DNA of 64,000 bases from Burkholderia sp. OK233. Lineage in GTDB: Bacteria; Pseudomonadota; Gammaproteobacteria; Burkholderiales; Burkholderiaceae. The stretch is taken from NCBI RefSeq assembly GCF_900230185.1, contig NZ_OCSR01000001.1, positions 4,650,001 through 4,714,000 of the forward strand, written 5' to 3'. The stretch's first letter is position 1; every line of letters starts with the position of its first letter. This document shows, piece by piece, positions 62,632 through 64,000 of this stretch. Both the position numbers and the translations under genes were made by a program. Under the pieces are notes generated by a model. It saw only the letters and a list, made by a program, of their open reading frames with translations. It did not search any database and was not told where the DNA came from.

Positions 62632-63251
62632 TGGCGCGGGGCAAATTCATAACGTTTGAGGGCATCGACGGTGCCGGCAAGACCACCCACCTGGGCTGGT
62701 TTCGCGAACGCCTCGAAGAGAAAGTCGCGAGCACCGGCCGCTCGGTCGTGATGACGCGCGAGCCGGGCGGCACACCGCTCGGCGAACAGATCCGCGAGAT
62801 CGTGCTGCATCAGAAAATGGACCTCGAAACCGAAGCGTTGCTGATGTTCGCGCTGCGCCGCCAGCATCTGGCCGAAGTCATCGAGCCGGCGCTTGCGCGC
62901 GGCGACTGGGTACTGTCCGATCGATTCACTGACGCGACTTTCGCCTACCAGGGCGGCGGCCGCGGCCTGCCGCGCGACAAGCTGGAAACGCTGGAGCGTT
63001 GGGTGCAGGGCGGTTTTCAGCCGGACCTGACGGTGCTGTTCGACTTGACGCCGGAGGTCGCCAGCGAACGGCGCAGTGCCGCGCGCGATCCGGATCGGTT
63101 CGAAAGCGAGTCGGAGGCATTTTTCAACCGCACCCGTGCCGAATATCTGCGCCGCGCGGAAGAAGCGCCGTACCGGTTCGCTATCATTGACTCTTCGCAG
63201 ACCATCGTGCGAATTCAGAAGCGACTCGAAGAGTTGATCTCAGTTCTTTGA
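62631..63251 (+). CDS. tmk: Thymidylate kinase
   Basis: Phosphorylates dTMP to dTDP. 206 residues from the second of two adjacent ATGs (MARGKFITFEGIDGAGKTT); the GAGGG at 62621 is better spaced for it, though a start at 62628 is possible. P-loop EGIDGAGKTT, the DR motif in VLSDRFTDATFAYQGGGRGL and the LID region follow. The start overlaps the mltG stop. Confidence 0.97.
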   Translation: MARGKFITFEGIDGAGKTTHLGWFRERLEEKVASTGRSVVMTREPGGTPLGEQIREIVLHQKMDLETEALLMFALRRQHLAEVIEPALARGDWVLSDRFTDATFAYQGGGRGLPRDKLETLERWVQGGFQPDLTVLFDLTPEVASERRSAARDPDRFESESEAFFNRTRAEYLRRAEEAPYRFAIIDSSQTIVRIQKRLEELISVL

Positions 63252-63282
63252 TTTTAAAAGAATATAATTCTGAGTTATAACG

Positions 63283-63323
63283 GTTGACGAAGTTCGCGTG
63301 ATGCATCATAAAATGTCGTCAAC
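63283..63323 (+). promoter_or_regulatory. Promoter with dyad upstream of holB
   Basis: TTGACG (63284-63289), 17-nt spacer, CATAAA (63307-63312). An 8-bp inverted repeat GTTGACGA (63283-63290) and TCGTCAAC (63316-63323) brackets the promoter. The 94-bp gap between tmk and holB is strikingly A/T-rich for this genome and also holds a small palindrome GAATATAATTC (63260-63270). Confidence 0.45.
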
Positions 63324-63345
63324 TAATTGATTTAAAAGAGAAGCG

Positions 63346-64000
63346 ATGATTTATCCGTGGCAAGCCGATGACTGGAATCGCCTGCAGCAGTTGCGTGGGC
63401 ACTGGCCGCATGCATTGCTGCTGCTGGGCCAAGCAGGGATTGGCAAGCTGCGCTTCGCGCAGCACCTCGCGCAGGGGCTTTTGTGCGAGGCCCAGCAGGC
63501 CAACGGCGAGCCGTGTGGCGCCTGCGTCGCCTGCAACTGGTTCACGCAGGGCAATCATCCTGACTATCGGATCGTCGTGCCCGAAGCGTTGGCCGCCGAA
63601 GCCGGACTCGCCGGCGCTGCGGACGAAAAAGCCGAGAAGGCCGACGGCGACGAAGGCAAAAAGACGCGCGCGCCCAGCAAGGAGATCAAGATCGAGCAGA
63701 TTCGTGGCTTGCTCGATTTCGTCGGCGTTGGGTCGCACCGTGGCGGTGCGCGTGTGGTCGTGCTGTCTCCCGCCGAGGGGTTGAACATCGCCGCGGCCAA
63801 CGCGCTCCTGAAAACGCTCGAAGAACCGCCGGCGGGCGTGGTGTTTTTGATGGTGTCGGCGCGCGTCGATCGCCTGCTGCCCACCATCATCAGCCGTTGC
63901 CGCCAATGGCCGATGACGATGCCCGCGCCGGAAGTCGCCACGAAGTGGCTCGCCGCGCAAGGCGTTGCCGAAGCGCCCGCGCTGCTTGCCGAAGCCGGCG
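63346..64000 (+). CDS. holB: DNA polymerase III delta' subunit HolB (3' end cut by window edge)
   Basis: Clamp-loader subunit of the replicative polymerase. About 218 codons are present; the C-terminus is outside the window. MIYPWQADDW, WPHALLLLGQAGIGK (degenerate P-loop, 28-34), the zinc module with C47, C57, C60 and C63, and the SRC motif in PTIISRCRQWPM match delta'. A charged Ala/Glu/Lys insertion (ADEKAEKADGDEGKK) sits before KEIKIEQIRGLLDFV. AGAGAAG precedes the ATG. In the usual mltG-tmk-holB order. Confidence 0.94.
   Translation, partial: MIYPWQADDWNRLQQLRGHWPHALLLLGQAGIGKLRFAQHLAQGLLCEAQQANGEPCGACVACNWFTQGNHPDYRIVVPEALAAEAGLAGAADEKAEKADGDEGKKTRAPSKEIKIEQIRGLLDFVGVGSHRGGARVVVLSPAEGLNIAAANALLKTLEEPPAGVVFLMVSARVDRLLPTIISRCRQWPMTMPAPEVATKWLAAQGVAEAPALLAEAG

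Noticed and set aside
1..64000. CRISPR arrays, insertion sequences, prophage or toxin-antitoxin modules
   Set aside because: Looked for regular repeats, transposase or integrase motifs and small paired genes on both strands; none seen.

Overview
The window is a 64 kb piece of core chromosome from a GC-rich betaproteobacterium of the family Burkholderiaceae, most likely Paraburkholderia or a close Burkholderia. The assignment rests on gene content and order: mfd/ispD/ispF next to an OmpR/EnvZ (RisA/RisS-type) pair, tig-clpP-clpX-lon-HU-tRNAs-ppiD, tesA/ybbA beside pgi, purL-PpiC-BolA-YciB-MsrB-SelO, and ygfZ/mltG/tmk/holB. No insertion sequence, prophage, CRISPR array or integrase was seen. 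Both edges cut a gene: argE at the left, holB at the right.

Left part (1-21.8 kb): argE (partial), mfd, the two MEP isoprenoid genes ispD and ispF, and an AhpC peroxiredoxin with an OxyR-like promoter. Then come the OmpR/EnvZ-type system, a run of three exported proteins (a small secreted protein, DUF1800, DUF1501), a phytoene/squalene-synthase-like protein lacking its first Asp motif, tRNA-Leu(UAG), a small unknown protein, the DUF2339-DUF3999 envelope operon, and a glycerate kinase with a MarR regulator.

Middle part (22-46 kb): a protein quality-control block of trigger factor, ClpP, ClpX, Lon, HU, tRNA-Val, tRNA-Asp and PpiD. clpP, clpX and lon each have a sigma-32-like promoter with the same 13-nt spacer. 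It is followed by a small secreted protein, the divergent tesA/ybbA pair whose start codons overlap, pgi, the NAD(P)HX repair enzyme Nnr, a DadA-like oxidase, purL, a periplasmic parvulin, BolA, YciB and MsrB.

Right part (45.6-64 kb): SelO directly upstream of msrB, then a fatty-acid and CoA region (acyl-CoA synthetase, fused hydratase/3-hydroxyacyl-CoA dehydrogenase, thiolase). Next are a LEA-like lipoprotein, a DUF2917 protein divergent from a MocR-type regulator, and a same-strand series of Dabb protein, hotdog thioesterase, CurA-type reductase, SDR and HSL-type esterase. The window closes with NRDE/TANGO2, YgfZ, and mltG-tmk-holB.

Most genes are ordinary housekeeping genes. No clearly new system stands out. 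The parts most worth a second look are the uncharacterised exported gene sets (DUF1800/DUF1501 and DUF2339/DUF3999), the motif-deficient squalene-synthase homologue, the MocR/DUF2917 pair, and several regulatory signals read directly from the DNA. All functional calls come from reading motifs by eye; no database search was run.
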